Shown here in pieces: positions 61,640 to 64,000 of a stretch of DNA of 64,000 bases (within the stretch, counting starts at the first letter, position 1; every line of letters begins with the position of its first letter). Source of the stretch: Methylophaga thiooxydans DMS010 (GTDB lineage: Bacteria > Pseudomonadota > Gammaproteobacteria > Nitrosococcales > Methylophagaceae); assembly GCF_000156355.1 (NCBI RefSeq), contig NZ_GG657897.1, forward strand, positions 40,659-104,658, read 5' to 3'. The position numbers and the translations under genes are program-made. The notes under the pieces were generated by a model that saw nothing but the letters and a program-made list of their open reading frames with translations, ran no database searches and was not told the origin of the DNA.

Positions 61640-64000
<2,361 letters not shown>

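Overview
The window reads as chromosome of a methylotrophic gammaproteobacterium, most likely Methylophaga or a close relative. This is inferred from gene content: a nearly complete calcium-type methanol dehydrogenase cluster (mxaFJGI-RSACKL) sits among typical gammaproteobacterial housekeeping genes such as LolB, GrpE-DnaK-DnaJ, HemA-PrfA, RluB and YchF. All recognised genes are intact. I see no insertion sequence, prophage or CRISPR array, and no rRNA. Two tRNA genes (Met-CAT and Gln-TTG) are present.

Layout. 1-4.3 kb (+): hpnD-hpnE (squalene synthesis from farnesyl diphosphate), a small lipoprotein, an SDR oxidoreductase and a diguanylate cyclase. 4.3-9.1 kb (-): rluB, trpS, an M50 metalloprotease, serS and a DUF190-crcB fluoride pair. 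9.2-16.8 kb (-): a central carbon block tkt-gap-pgk-pyk-fba with a thioredoxin-like gene, several genes being followed by strong terminators. 17.2-20.2 kb (+): PBP1b with a TPR lipoprotein that may be its activator. 20.2-26.9 kb (-): dapB, the heat-shock set grpE-dnaK-dnaJ behind a good sigma-32-type promoter, dnaQ, rnhA and a methyltransferase. 26.9-34.2 kb: gloB, two MscS-type channels (one paired with a DUF432-like protein), pyrD, a DUF2797 protein, mltD and trmL.

34.4-51.7 kb is the methylotrophy region. It opens with a 1410-residue sensor carrying two solute-binding domains, two PAS domains, GGDEF and EAL. Next comes a minus-strand cassette of three exported proteins: a 108-residue unknown, an MxaD-like SRPBCC protein and a YVTN beta-propeller. 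A NarL-type two-component pair follows (proposed mxaY/mxaX), and then mxaF, mxaJ, mxaG, mxaI, mxaR, mxaS, mxaA, mxaC, mxaK and mxaL. MxaF has the Ca-type active site: after signal-peptide removal its Glu177, Asn261, Asp303 and Ala305 fall exactly on the Methylobacterium numbering. It is therefore not a lanthanide XoxF. MxaF and MxaI form the enzyme, MxaG is its electron acceptor, and the R/S/A/C/K/L proteins are thought to insert calcium and mature the enzyme.

51.7-64 kb: tRNA-Met, pldA, ychF, pth, rplY, prs, tRNA-Gln, ispE, lolB and a TPR lipoprotein on the minus strand; hemA-prfA on plus; hemF and a 5'-truncated tsaC on minus. Two gene-free stretches exceed 300 bases (16838-17243 and 51741-52160).

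The least explained material is the divergent control region and exported cassette beside mxaF, the dual-receptor c-di-GMP protein, and a DUF2797 protein whose core looks GIY-YIG-like.
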